Positions 15,322 to 23,907 of a stretch of DNA of 63,146 nucleotides are shown piece after piece (positions within the stretch are counted from its first letter, which is position 1; every line of letters starts with the position of its first letter). Below the pieces are notes generated by a model. It saw nothing but the letters and a program-made list of their open reading frames with translations, had not been told where the DNA came from and ran no database searches. The position numbers and the translations under genes were made by a program. Source of the DNA: Chloroflexota bacterium. Its GTDB lineage: Bacteria > Chloroflexota > Dehalococcoidia > UBA2247 > RBG-13-53-26. The DNA lies in contig PUNJ01000059.1 in assembly GCA_003551705.1 (NCBI GenBank), positions 1 to 63,146 on the forward strand, read 5' to 3'.

Positions 15322-17352
15322 TCATGCCTTGGCACCCTGGCCGGCTTGTGATTGCGCCGCCTTTTTGGACCCAGCCTTTGTTTCGGGTGGGGCGATACCC
15401 AGTTTCCTGGCGGAATGGTCCCGGCCCATGTAAAAGTTCAACCACGAAGCGGTACCCATCAACTCCCAATTGGGTGGAGGTACGATATCTTCCACGATCT
15501 CTCCTTCTGCGCCATGGCTTTTCAATCGCTGGTAAGCCCGCACCCAAACGCATTTCTTTTCCGGGTTGACCTCGCACCAGCCCAGATAACTGCCGCCGCA
15601 TGGCCCGTTTCTCTGGCTCTTCGGGCATTGTGACATGGGACAGAGAAAAGCGACGTCAAACAATGCGCAATCGCCGCAGTTCTGACACCCAAACATGGCC
15701 ACCTTGGCCAGGTGCTCACAGAATTCGAATGCTGACTTCATCCTATGCGAGTTGTCAATCATTTTCACCATCGGCCGCAGCGACTTGAAAACCACGCTAC
15801 TGGGATTGAACATCGTGGCATGGGCTACCCGGGCGAACTGGTATATGGGCGGCTTGGCTCCTTTTTCTTTGCGCGGTGCCGACCTTTCGGTATTCAGCCC
15901 AGTATCCGGGTCCTTTTCAAAGAAATAGAACCCGTCCGGTTGGGGAAAATCGAACTCGGGGACGAGGTCTCTCCAGCGAGGGGCCATCTCGTCTCCGCGC
16001 TGGACTATCTCTTCCAGCGTTTCATAGCTAATACCATGTCCGCCAATGTGGGCACCGGCGTAGCCCATACCCTTCGCCATGGCATACATCTTGGCAGCCC
16101 GCATTATTCTGGCTGATCTGCCCTTGTCCTTGTCCTTGGCCTCCTCTGCAATCGTGGCCAGCAGCTTATCGCTCACCACAGCCCCCGGTATGCCGTTGGA
16201 GTTCATCAGCCTTGCCGCTCCCAAAGGCAATATATAGATATTGGCCAGTACCGGTACGTTGACATGGCCGTGCATTCTAAGCCAGAGCATGATCTCGTGC
16301 ATCTTTCTGGCATCGTAGCCCAATTGCGGAATTACGAACTTGGCGCCTGCCCTGATCTTCTTGTCCAGCTTATAGTATTGGCATAGGAGTTCCGACTCCG
16401 TAGCCTTGAAGGGGGAAACAGCTGAACCAGCAAAGAAGTCGGTAGGGGCCAGCTTGACTTTGCGGCCCATGGTCTCATGGTCCATACCGGCATTCATCAT
16501 GTCGAGCATCTGCAGGCCGTGCACTGCATCCAGGTCGAAAACGGGCTTGGACCTTCCCTTGAAGCCGCCATCAGAGGGATAATCTCCAGTCAACATCAGG
16601 ACGTTTCTGACACCGAGTCCGGCCAGCCCGTACAGCACACTCTCACATTCGTTCCTGTTCTTGTCTCGGAAGGCCAGGTGGACCAGGGGCTCGATACCCA
16701 GCTTTCTTACCTCGGTGCACAATATCTCCGTGGATATGGCCGGGTTCCCGCCAGGGTTGTCGGTGACGCTGACGGCGTGGACGGTGCCCTTTTTGGCAGC
16801 CCTTCTGGCGTTTTCGATCAATTCTTCCTGCTGCATCTCGAAGGCGCCTCGACCGGGAATCTGCTCCCAGGTGATGCAAAAAACTTCAGGGTCTAATATG
16901 GCCTCTCTGAGCACGTTGGCGTTCTGTTGGATCCTGGTCTGGACTCTGTCCATCAGGGCGGCTATGGGCCGGGCTAGCCGGGTCGCAGAAGCTTGGGTGT
17001 CAACGCCTGATAAGGTAATGTAGTCATCGGCCTCGATCTGGAGACCTTCCTCCAGGCTCAACACCCGGTGGGCCTGATCAGAAGTGTCTGCATCTACCAG
17101 AAGCAGCGGGATATTCTTGGTAATCCATCCTTCGCGCAGCTTACGGTGCAGTTGAAAGGCCGTCCCTGGGGGGTCGATATATCCCAGGACAATCAAGTTG
17201 GGAAAGTTCTTGCGAGCTTTCTCCAGTCCCTCCTTCTCATCTGCCGCATGAGTGATCTCCAGGGACCCCTGCACAGCTTCCTGGATTATGCCTACCAGTC
17301 CCTGATGACTGGTTATCACTAGGATTTGATTTGTCCGTTCTTCTCTATGCAT
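15322..17352 (-). CDS. degenerate receiver domain - MetF - MetV fusion (methylene-THF reductase)
   Basis: 676 residues, three parts. Residues 1-125 have the alpha/beta pattern of a receiver (ILVITSHQ, NLIVLGYIDPPGTAF, DDYITLSG), but the acidic pair, the phospho-acceptor Asp (Gly in LIVLGY) and the conserved Lys are all replaced. Residues about 145-420 are a second MetF-type barrel (FCITWEQIPGRGAFE, VHAVSVTDNPGGNP, VLMLTGDYP, GAKFVIPQLGYD). Residues about 570-640 carry the Cys-rich MetV/MTHFR C-terminal motif (GCQNCGDCALFD, CPMSQCPKSQRNGPCGG, GWCEVNPEKKC), thought to bind metal or Fe-S clusters and to mediate electron entry. The ATG follows GAGGGAAAGATGA. Probably a regulated, ferredoxin- or complex-linked reductase of the C1 pathway. 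Confidence 0.85.
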   Translation of the reverse strand: MHREERTNQILVITSHQGLVGIIQEAVQGSLEITHAADEKEGLEKARKNFPNLIVLGYIDPPGTAFQLHRKLREGWITKNIPLLLVDADTSDQAHRVLSLEEGLQIEADDYITLSGVDTQASATRLARPIAALMDRVQTRIQQNANVLREAILDPEVFCITWEQIPGRGAFEMQQEELIENARRAAKKGTVHAVSVTDNPGGNPAISTEILCTEVRKLGIEPLVHLAFRDKNRNECESVLYGLAGLGVRNVLMLTGDYPSDGGFKGRSKPVFDLDAVHGLQMLDMMNAGMDHETMGRKVKLAPTDFFAGSAVSPFKATESELLCQYYKLDKKIRAGAKFVIPQLGYDARKMHEIMLWLRMHGHVNVPVLANIYILPLGAARLMNSNGIPGAVVSDKLLATIAEEAKDKDKGRSARIMRAAKMYAMAKGMGYAGAHIGGHGISYETLEEIVQRGDEMAPRWRDLVPEFDFPQPDGFYFFEKDPDTGLNTERSAPRKEKGAKPPIYQFARVAHATMFNPSSVVFKSLRPMVKMIDNSHRMKSAFEFCEHLAKVAMFGCQNCGDCALFDVAFLCPMSQCPKSQRNGPCGGSYLGWCEVNPEKKCVWVRAYQRLKSHGAEGEIVEDIVPPPNWELMGTASWLNFYMGRDHSARKLGIAPPETKAGSKKAAQSQAGQGAKA

Positions 17353-17612
17353 TCATCTTTCCCTCAGGTACATATTAAGCTATCCGGCATCAGCGCGTGG
17401 AGCGGCGCAGTTTGCCGGATCGGTTATAGTGAAAGAGGTTGGTGGGGAGGTTGAGCGAGCGGAGATCCAATATACGAGAGCCTGAGCGGTACAACCTGCG
17501 GCCAGTCTGGTCAATAAGCGTGACATACTCAAGCCCTCAGTAACGCAAGTATAACATAGCTTCGCGTGCTTGGCTAATCGGCCACAAAGCGGCAAGCTCC
17601 TGTTCGTCGAGT

Positions 17613-17641
17613 TTGACCCCTGTCTGTTCGTGACGTTATAC
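17613..17641 (+). promoter_or_regulatory. promoter TTGACC-N17-TTATAC for the sensor kinase
   Basis: TTGACC (17613-17618), 17-bp spacer, TTATAC (17636-17641), 70 bases before the kinase ATG. The rest of the 17353-17711 gap holds nothing I recognise beyond the opposite-strand leader of the metF operon. Confidence 0.6.
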
Positions 17642-17711
17642 TGGTTAAGGACTCCGTGGGGTCTGCTGAGTGCCGCGTTTAAGTCTAGTGTGACGAAAGG
17701 AGAGGGCAGCC

Positions 17712-19304
17712 ATGATGCCCGGCATCGCTGATAAAAGGGAAATCTTCAAAGAGTCCCGCATGTTCCGTTTCCTTAATGACGAGCAGATGGACCTTATCCT
17801 TGATTTGTGCCGCGATGAGTTTTATGAGGCGGGGGTGCGGATACATAGTGAAGGCGAAAGGGCGGAGAACCTGTATGTAGTAGCTTATGGCAGGGTACGT
17901 CTCGAAATGGAGATGCGTATAGGGTCTCGATCCAGGAAGCAAGTTACCGTGGACGTTGCCTCCAAAGGGGAGGTCTTCGGCTGGCCATCACTCACTGAGC
18001 AACCAATTCACAGGATGACCGCAGTCGCCATCGAAAATACACAACTCTTGGCGATCAGCGGCGAGCTATTGCTGAAGCATTGCGAAACAGATGCAGACTT
18101 GTACCGCAAGGTCGCTAACGCGGTCATAAATGTGGTGTCGGACAGGCTGGCTAGTGCCAAGCAAACACTGGCCCACGTTCTTTCCGTGGCTTCGCACGAC
18201 TTGCGTGCGCCATTAGCTACCATTCATAGCTGCCTAGATGCGCTCCTGGGGGGGTTTGCCGGCGATATAGACGGCACCCAGCGAGAACTCCTGGCTGGCA
18301 GCAGGCAACGTATCCTTGACCTTACTCATATGGTGGACAACATTCTGGAGATCTCACACATTGAGATCAGGAAAGGCGATTTCGAACAGATATCCATACC
18401 CGAACTCGTGGAGAAGAGCATCGACGATGTACAGGGACCTGCCCAGCAGCGTGATGTCCGCATTGTCAATAACGTACCGAGCAATACACCGCTGGTGCTG
18501 GGTATTCCGGCGCGGCTTCTGCAAGTGCTGAACAACTTGCTCAGCAATGCCGTGAAGTTTACTCCGTCAGGCGGGACGGTCTCCATTGATATTGAAGAGA
18601 CAAAGAACTACATACTGACCAAGGTCTCTGATACCGGCATCGGCATATCAAAGGAAGAAATCCACAAGATTTTCGACGATTTCTATCGAGGTATAAGGGT
18701 TGATGCCGAGGGTGCCGGATTGGGCCTGGGCATAGCGAAGAGGATTATCGAAGCCCACCGGGGCATGATCTACGTAGAAAGCCCGTGTCCCGAGACGGGC
18801 GTGGGTACGCGTTTCACGTTCACACTGCCCAAGGTCTCGCCCGGTGGAGATGATCAGGAGAAGGACGAGTTACGCCCGACGCACGGGGCGAAGATAGTGG
18901 TTGCTGATGACGACCCCCATATGCTTAGGGTTACGAGCCTGTTCTTGCAGTCACAAGGTTATCAGGTCTTCGGGGTCTCCGATGGGGAGGAAGCCTTGGC
19001 CAAGGTGGACGAGATCGCCCCAGACCTTCTTATTCTGGACCTGCTCATGCCCAGGATGGACGGTTTCGAGGTCTGCAAGAGGATTGAGGAAAAGGTGGCC
19101 CAGGGTGGCAAGCGAGTGGCCATTATAATTCTCAGTGCGGTCAGGGAGGACAGCAGCCGACGGCGCTATGAGTTGGAAACCAAGACCGCATTCAAATATG
19201 ATGCTTATCTGGTAAAGCCCATTGCCCCTCCCGAATTGATACAAAACGTGGAGAAGATTCTGTTACGGTACAAAGCCGTGGGTAATCCAAAGGAGGAATC
19301 ATAA
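17712..19304 (+). CDS. cNMP-binding hybrid sensor histidine kinase with C-terminal receiver
   Basis: 530 residues. Residues about 15-130 are a cyclic-nucleotide-binding (CRP-like) beta-roll (FLNDEQMDLILDLC, GVRIHSEGERAENLYVV, GEVFGWPSL). HisKA follows with the phospho-acceptor His162 in VASHDLRAPL, then HATPase_c with NNLLSNAVKFTPSGG, SDTGIGIS and AGLGLGIAKR. A receiver occupies about 395-520 with VVADDDPHM, acceptor Asp in LLILDLLMPRMDG and the switch Lys in LVKPI. There is no membrane segment, so it senses a cytosolic signal. The response regulator gene starts within its stop codon. It is divergent from the MetF-MetV operon and could control C1 metabolism. Confidence 0.9.
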   Translation: MMPGIADKREIFKESRMFRFLNDEQMDLILDLCRDEFYEAGVRIHSEGERAENLYVVAYGRVRLEMEMRIGSRSRKQVTVDVASKGEVFGWPSLTEQPIHRMTAVAIENTQLLAISGELLLKHCETDADLYRKVANAVINVVSDRLASAKQTLAHVLSVASHDLRAPLATIHSCLDALLGGFAGDIDGTQRELLAGSRQRILDLTHMVDNILEISHIEIRKGDFEQISIPELVEKSIDDVQGPAQQRDVRIVNNVPSNTPLVLGIPARLLQVLNNLLSNAVKFTPSGGTVSIDIEETKNYILTKVSDTGIGISKEEIHKIFDDFYRGIRVDAEGAGLGLGIAKRIIEAHRGMIYVESPCPETGVGTRFTFTLPKVSPGGDDQEKDELRPTHGAKIVVADDDPHMLRVTSLFLQSQGYQVFGVSDGEEALAKVDEIAPDLLILDLLMPRMDGFEVCKRIEEKVAQGGKRVAIIILSAVREDSSRRRYELETKTAFKYDAYLVKPIAPPELIQNVEKILLRYKAVGNPKEES

Positions 19305-19705
19305 TGTCAGAGCATGCCAAGATACTGATAGTCGATGATGACCCGGTACTGGTGAAGGCAACAACTGCTGTTCTGGAAAGCGCGAGCTACCGTGTTGTTG
19401 CTGCTTATGATGGCGAGGAAGGTCTGGCAAAGGTAGCCTCGGAGATGCCCGATCTGATTATCCTTGATGTGATCATGCCCAACAAGGATGGTTTTGTTGT
19501 TTGTGAGGAGTTGAAGGGTGATCCAAAGTATGTGGATATTCCTGTTATCATGCTCACGAGCTTTGCCGAGAAGAGGGGTGAGACCAGCATTCCAGTCAGT
19601 GCCGGTCTGACGCTGGAGGCTGAGGACTACATAGATAAGCCGGTGAAACCTGACGAATTGCTGTTCCGTGTTGCCAGGCTCCTGAAAAAGAAGGGCATCG
19701 GCTAG
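19304..19705 (+). CDS. single-domain response regulator (CheY-like)
   Basis: 133 residues, a lone receiver: ILIVDDDPVLV (acidic pocket), LIILDVIMPNKDG (acceptor Asp), VIMLTSF and DYIDKPVKPDEL (conserved Lys). AAAGGAGG is well placed before the ATG, which overlaps the kinase stop by one base (TAATG). Having no output domain, it must act by protein contact or as a phosphate shuttle for the hybrid kinase upstream. Confidence 0.9.
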   Translation: MSEHAKILIVDDDPVLVKATTAVLESASYRVVAAYDGEEGLAKVASEMPDLIILDVIMPNKDGFVVCEELKGDPKYVDIPVIMLTSFAEKRGETSIPVSAGLTLEAEDYIDKPVKPDELLFRVARLLKKKGIG

Positions 19706-19765
19706 CACCACCTTCCCCTTGTTGGGAGCAACTTCACATTCCAATCTGGAGGACAGCTGGGGGCT

Positions 19766-19797
19766 TCCTAGTTTTGGGGGCCCCTTTTGCTTGTCCG
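19766..19797 (+). terminator. probable terminator after the two-component genes
   Basis: GGGGGC and GGCCCC arms pair around a T-rich loop and are followed by TTTT at about 19794. The stem is short but GC-rich. It lies between convergent genes. Confidence 0.4.
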
Positions 19798-19832
19798 ATC
19801 GGGGGACGTTTTCAACACTTGCCGTTAAGGAA

Positions 19833-20483
19833 CTAATCACCGTTCACGGCGATGTAATAGGCCTTCATCACTTCGACCATTTCTGCCGGAACAAGATTTA
19901 CATTGCCCAGAGAGCGCGCTCCTATGTATATCCTGGCCGCTTTTTCCAGCATTTCGCAGTTCACGAGGGCCTCCCGTATCGTTCTTCCAACGCTCAGCAC
20001 ACCGTGATTAGCCAGCAGGACTGCGTTCCTCGGACCGAGTGCCGCCAGCGCATTCCGGACCAATTCCGGACTGCCCGAAAGTCCGTACTCGGTTACCAGT
20101 ATCTCGCCCCCCAAGTGCGTTATCTGGTCATCCAAGATACACGGAATCTCCATCCCGGCCACAGCCAGAACACTGCCATATATGGAGTGCGTATGTATCA
20201 CCGCATTTACCTTCTTGCGAGTCTTGTAGATGCCCAGGTGCAAAGGCATCTCGATGGAGGGTGAGTACGGGCCCTCGATGAGTTTGCCATCGAAGTCCAC
20301 TATGGCTATATCCTCGGCCGTCATCGTATCGTAGAAACGTCCGCTGGGACTGATGGCTGCCAGGGTGCCGTCCCCAGCGCTTGGGATACGCAAGCTCACG
20401 TTTCCCGATGTGCCAACCACAAGGTCCTTCTCGCACATCCTCTGCAGCGCTTCCAAAACTTCCTTCTTTTCCTTCTCCCACAT
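19833..20483 (-). CDS. class II aldolase/adducin-family protein (sugar-phosphate aldolase or epimerase)
   Basis: 216 residues, the length of L-fuculose-1-phosphate aldolase and L-ribulose-5-phosphate 4-epimerase. GTSGNVSLR near residue 25 is the phosphate-binding loop, SPSGRFYD follows, Glu in SIEMPLH and the zinc histidines in VIHTHS and LANHGVL are present. It would cleave or epimerise a phosphorylated keto-sugar. Three genes on this strand form an operon: 2-hydroxyacid dehydrogenase, kinase and this aldolase, with a two-base gap to the kinase. The exact substrate cannot be read from the sequence. Confidence 0.85.
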   Translation of the reverse strand: MWEKEKKEVLEALQRMCEKDLVVGTSGNVSLRIPSAGDGTLAAISPSGRFYDTMTAEDIAIVDFDGKLIEGPYSPSIEMPLHLGIYKTRKKVNAVIHTHSIYGSVLAVAGMEIPCILDDQITHLGGEILVTEYGLSGSPELVRNALAALGPRNAVLLANHGVLSVGRTIREALVNCEMLEKAARIYIGARSLGNVNLVPAEMVEVMKAYYIAVNGD

Positions 20484-20485
20484 GT

Positions 20486-22015
20486 CTATCCTATTTCCTC
20501 CAGCAGTTCCTCCAAGGATTTAACCGCCCGGGACCAACGCTCAAAATGACGCTCGTACTCTTCGCCACACTTAATGTCAGGTTCGACCAATCTCCATGCA
20601 GGCTGCATTCCTTCCATGGCGCTCGCCAGGTCCGGATAAACGCCGGCGCCGGTGGCAGCACACATGGCTGTTCCGGAAGCCGTGATCTGGGCGGCATCGA
20701 AGCATTTTACCCGGTCTTGCAAGGCATCTGCAAGAACTTGGGCCAGAGTCCTGCTCTGTGCCAGCCCGCCGCCCACGCTGACCCCGGCCGCCTTCATTCC
20801 GGACACAGCTTCCAACTGGAGGCAGTTGGCTTTGAAAGCATAGCACAGGTTCTCTATTGCGGCCCTGATTAGGTGCTCCTTGCGGATTGCAGTCACACTC
20901 GGGGTTATCGGAAAGATGAAACCGCCCAGGTTGGGTTTGAGGCGAGTCATGTCCATAATGACCGGCCCGATGTATGCCAGAACACCTTCTGATCCTGGGG
21001 CGATGCCTGCGGCCATCCGGTCCATGACGGCATAGGCATCCTCTTTGCTGTCAACACCGGTGGTCTCGTAAAGCAGGGACTTGAGCCAGCTATAGGCTCC
21101 TCCTGCTTCCGCGGCATTGCTTTCCAGTACCCATGTTCCGGGCAGGACGTGGCATCCGGACCAGATCCGGCCTGCGGGATCGATCACCGGCTGCTGGGTG
21201 ACCATTTGCAGCGTGGCGCTCCATCCTGCCACTATCCCGACCTGCGCTGCGTCCTTCAGTCCCATGCCCAATAGCCCGCATTGGGTATCGCCTCCGCCGG
21301 TGCTGACGCAAGTGCCGGGTACAAGGCCTGTTTGCTGCGCGGCAGCCGCAGTCACCTTGCCCGCGCAGGTTCCGGCGAAAGACATCTTGGGACACAATCC
21401 CGGCGGTACTCTCAAGGTAGCCAGCAGGCTGTCTGACCAGCAGGCCGAGCTCACATCCAGCAAGCCTGTATCGCCATCCAGCGACGGTTCACCGACACGC
21501 TCGCCGCACAGCCGGAAAATGATCCAGTTCCCAATGGAAAGCACAGTACTTATACGCTCATGTATTTCAGGCTTCTGCGCTTGGAACCAACGCAACTTGG
21601 CAGGAGCAAGGAGAAAGGAGGGGATGTGCCCGGTTATGCGGTGTACCTGCCGGCCCATGTCTGAGTCAATGAGAAATCCTTCCATGAGCGCTCTCAGGTC
21701 CGTGTTTGGTCCGGCATAGAGCTCGTTGCCATCCTTGTCCAGGAACACGAGGCCGAGTCGCTGGCTGGCGACGCTGATGCCGGCTATGTTTGCAGGGTTG
21801 ATGGCGGACTTGCCGATTGCTTCCTTTATGACCTGGCAAATCAAGTCCCAGAACTCGCTGGTGTCGAATTCTTTGCCAAGGGGGGAGGCGTCTGCGGGCG
21901 TCAAGTAGGTCCAGTCCCGGCGGGCTGCAGCAACAGTCGCTCCCTGCAGGTCAAAGACGAAGGCGCGACATCCGCCGGAGCCGGCATCAATGACTAGAAC
22001 ATACCGGCTAGACAT
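20486..22015 (-). CDS. FGGY-family carbohydrate kinase, LsrK-like
   Basis: 509 residues, two ASKHA domains. The N-terminal phosphate-1 loop is VIDAGSGGCRAFVFDLQG, and VSTGGGDTQCGLLGMG and VGGGLAQSRTLAQVLAD are the second-domain ATP/adenosine motifs. The N-terminal half (WTYLTP, ISVASQRLGLVFLDKDG, NTDLRA) is more like autoinducer-2 kinase LsrK than xylulokinase, from memory of those families. It would phosphorylate a sugar or polyol before the class II aldolase acts. It overlaps the dehydrogenase gene by eight bases. Calling the substrate AI-2 would be premature, as no lsr transporter or repressor is present. Confidence 0.82.
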   Translation of the reverse strand: MSSRYVLVIDAGSGGCRAFVFDLQGATVAAARRDWTYLTPADASPLGKEFDTSEFWDLICQVIKEAIGKSAINPANIAGISVASQRLGLVFLDKDGNELYAGPNTDLRALMEGFLIDSDMGRQVHRITGHIPSFLLAPAKLRWFQAQKPEIHERISTVLSIGNWIIFRLCGERVGEPSLDGDTGLLDVSSACWSDSLLATLRVPPGLCPKMSFAGTCAGKVTAAAAQQTGLVPGTCVSTGGGDTQCGLLGMGLKDAAQVGIVAGWSATLQMVTQQPVIDPAGRIWSGCHVLPGTWVLESNAAEAGGAYSWLKSLLYETTGVDSKEDAYAVMDRMAAGIAPGSEGVLAYIGPVIMDMTRLKPNLGGFIFPITPSVTAIRKEHLIRAAIENLCYAFKANCLQLEAVSGMKAAGVSVGGGLAQSRTLAQVLADALQDRVKCFDAAQITASGTAMCAATGAGVYPDLASAMEGMQPAWRLVEPDIKCGEEYERHFERWSRAVKSLEELLEEIG

Positions 22016-23006
22016 GACCTTTCCATACTTGAGGATTGGCCAGGTTGCCGGGACGCTGTCCCTTCAGGAATGTCTCAATGCCCTCGACGATCATCATGGA
22101 ATGGCGGGCCACCGACTCGTCGGTAGCACCTCCGATATGGGGGGTAAGGACCACATTGTCCAGGTCCAGAATGGGATCGTCTGGTTTCACCGGCCACGCC
22201 TTGTAAACGTCAAATGCGGCGCCGGCGATGCGGTGCTGCCGTAGGGCGTCGACCAGGGCGGCCTCATCAATAACATAGCTGCTGGCTGCATTTACCAGAT
22301 AGGCAGTGGGTTTCATGAGGGCTATCCGACCGGCGCTGATCAGGCCGGTGGTTTCCTGGGTGGTTGAGCAATGGATGCTTACAACATCTGACTGCTGCAT
22401 GAGGCTATCCAGGTCGGTGGGCGTGGCTCCCAGAGACTTCATGGTCTCGGCGCTCACGTGGGGGTCGGTTGCCAGGATTCTGGTATCAAAGGCGGCCAGC
22501 CGCCGGGCCACTTGACGGCCTATGGCACCCAAACCAGCGATGCCAACCGTCTTGTTCCATAACTCGCTACCGCGCATATGCAGGTAGGCAGCCATGGGGT
22601 CTGTCCACTGGCCTGATTGCACCATGTGGTGGGCGGTGGGGATATGTCTCAGCAAGGACAGCATGAGGCCGATCGTTAGTTCGGCCACGGCAACGGCGTT
22701 ACGTCCAGGGGTGTTGATTATTGGGACGCCGAACTCGTTTGCTGCGGCGAGGTCGATATGGGCCAGGTCGGCGCGGCAACAGCCGACCAGCTTGAGGTTT
22801 GGGGCCTTTTCGAAGACCTCGCGTTGCAGGAAGTCGGCCTCGACCACGAGTATTTCGTAGCCTTGCTCCTGTATGGCCGTGATGAACTCTGCGGATGAAA
22901 GAAGCCGCTTGGTTTCCATCCAGCTTTGGTAGCTGATGCCGTCAAGCAGCTTCTTGAGCCTGTCGAGGCCTGACGGACTGAATGGTGCCAGAATAAGGGC
23001 TTTCAT
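22008..23006 (-). CDS. D-isomer 2-hydroxyacid dehydrogenase family protein
   Basis: 332 residues. The Rossmann motif VGIAGLGAIGRQVARRLAAF is at about 148-167, followed by VVSIHCSTTQET and the catalytic Arg in LVNAASSYVID (here Ser-Ser replaces the usual arginine-bearing GGA/R-G segment, see odd feature). The Glu/His dyad context LDNVVLTPHIGGAT has the catalytic His. It resembles phosphoglycerate dehydrogenase-type enzymes without the ACT domain. First gene of the kinase/aldolase operon, it may oxidise the hydroxy acid entering or leaving the pathway. The changed Arg segment (NAASSYVIDE where NTARGxxVDE is usual) suggests an unusual substrate or reduced activity. Confidence 0.82.
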   Translation of the reverse strand: MKALILAPFSPSGLDRLKKLLDGISYQSWMETKRLLSSAEFITAIQEQGYEILVVEADFLQREVFEKAPNLKLVGCCRADLAHIDLAAANEFGVPIINTPGRNAVAVAELTIGLMLSLLRHIPTAHHMVQSGQWTDPMAAYLHMRGSELWNKTVGIAGLGAIGRQVARRLAAFDTRILATDPHVSAETMKSLGATPTDLDSLMQQSDVVSIHCSTTQETTGLISAGRIALMKPTAYLVNAASSYVIDEAALVDALRQHRIAGAAFDVYKAWPVKPDDPILDLDNVVLTPHIGGATDESVARHSMMIVEGIETFLKGQRPGNLANPQVWKGHV

Positions 23007-23062
23007 CGCTGGCTTTCTACCGGGGGAAGAAATTAAACCCGCCTTGGTGCCCCGGTGAGAAT

Positions 23063-23761
23063 TCAGGTCAGGGTATCCATGAACCGGACCATTTCATCGG
23101 CGTCATACTGCTGCACACTGCCATCTTGATCAACAAGGAAGAATACGAGCCCCAAACGCCGAAATCCTACGGTTTCTCTGTACTTCCTTAGCACTTGTTT
23201 GAAGTTTGGGGTCATGGGTATTGCCAGAGCGTAGTGGTCTTCTGCGTTACACATCCTGGAGACCAGTTGTCCTACACCCACTTGGAAGTTCATTTCCGCT
23301 GAGGTAAAGCCCCCTAACGTCTCGCCTTTTACTTCGACCACCCAGTTTTCCCCCGGACGGCTAGCCGAGATGTCAATGGTCCCATTAGGGACCTTTACCT
23401 TTTCGAGAACTTTGAACCCCGCCTGGCGCATATGCTCGACCAGAAATCTGCAAACCTCGCCTTCTCTAAATGCTATTCTCTCCCCGTTGACGGCCGTTGA
23501 TTTATATATCGCCTTGCAGGAATTGCAGATCTTCCAATTTGTGCCCCGGTTCTTCTCCAACCAGGCTACGGCCTCGTCAAGTCTATCGAAGAAGACTTTG
23601 GGTACGTCCACCGTCATGATTCTCAACTTGGTACAGCTTGCAGTATGCAGGATATTGTACTTCACTCCAGAGGGACCGTGTCCCGAGAAATCGTTGTATA
23701 CTAATCCCCTGCCACTGGCGTGGAGTGCGGCTAGTTCGGCATCGGTTTCTACGAGTTTCAT
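23063..23761 (-). CDS. PD-(D/E)XK nuclease-like hypothetical protein
   Basis: 232 residues. Residues about 95-165 fit the nuclease core: helix with GEVCRFLVEHMRQAGF, then GTIDISASR (Asp) and NWVVEVKGET (E-x-K), then a helix with Gln (FQVGVGQLVSRM). A CNSC pair sits at about 78-81. The N-terminal 70 residues are a small domain I do not recognise. The ATG follows AAGGGGGG. No methyltransferase or other restriction-system gene is adjacent, so it is either an orphan repair or defence nuclease or a nuclease-fold protein with another role. Confidence 0.6.
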   Translation of the reverse strand: MKLVETDAELAALHASGRGLVYNDFSGHGPSGVKYNILHTASCTKLRIMTVDVPKVFFDRLDEAVAWLEKNRGTNWKICNSCKAIYKSTAVNGERIAFREGEVCRFLVEHMRQAGFKVLEKVKVPNGTIDISASRPGENWVVEVKGETLGGFTSAEMNFQVGVGQLVSRMCNAEDHYALAIPMTPNFKQVLRKYRETVGFRRLGLVFFLVDQDGSVQQYDADEMVRFMDTLT

Positions 23762-23907
23762 GCTCGGTACCCCCCTTGCTTTAAGTTGTCCTAGTTTCCC
23801 CCTATTCTATCCCATTTTCTCCTTTGTCACGAGTTTTGGCTATGTATGCTCATCCCCGGGTTGTGGCCGGCATAACTGGTTGTCAAACAACGCATGAGGC
23901 AGGTCCT

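Noticed and set aside
17380-17595. 71-codon minus-strand frame in the metF/kinase gap
   Set aside because: No ribosome site and no family; it lies across the promoter region of both divergent units.
20486-22015. Annotating the kinase as lsrK of an AI-2 operon
   Set aside because: No lsr transporter, repressor or LsrF/LsrG genes are linked, and similarity was judged by eye only.
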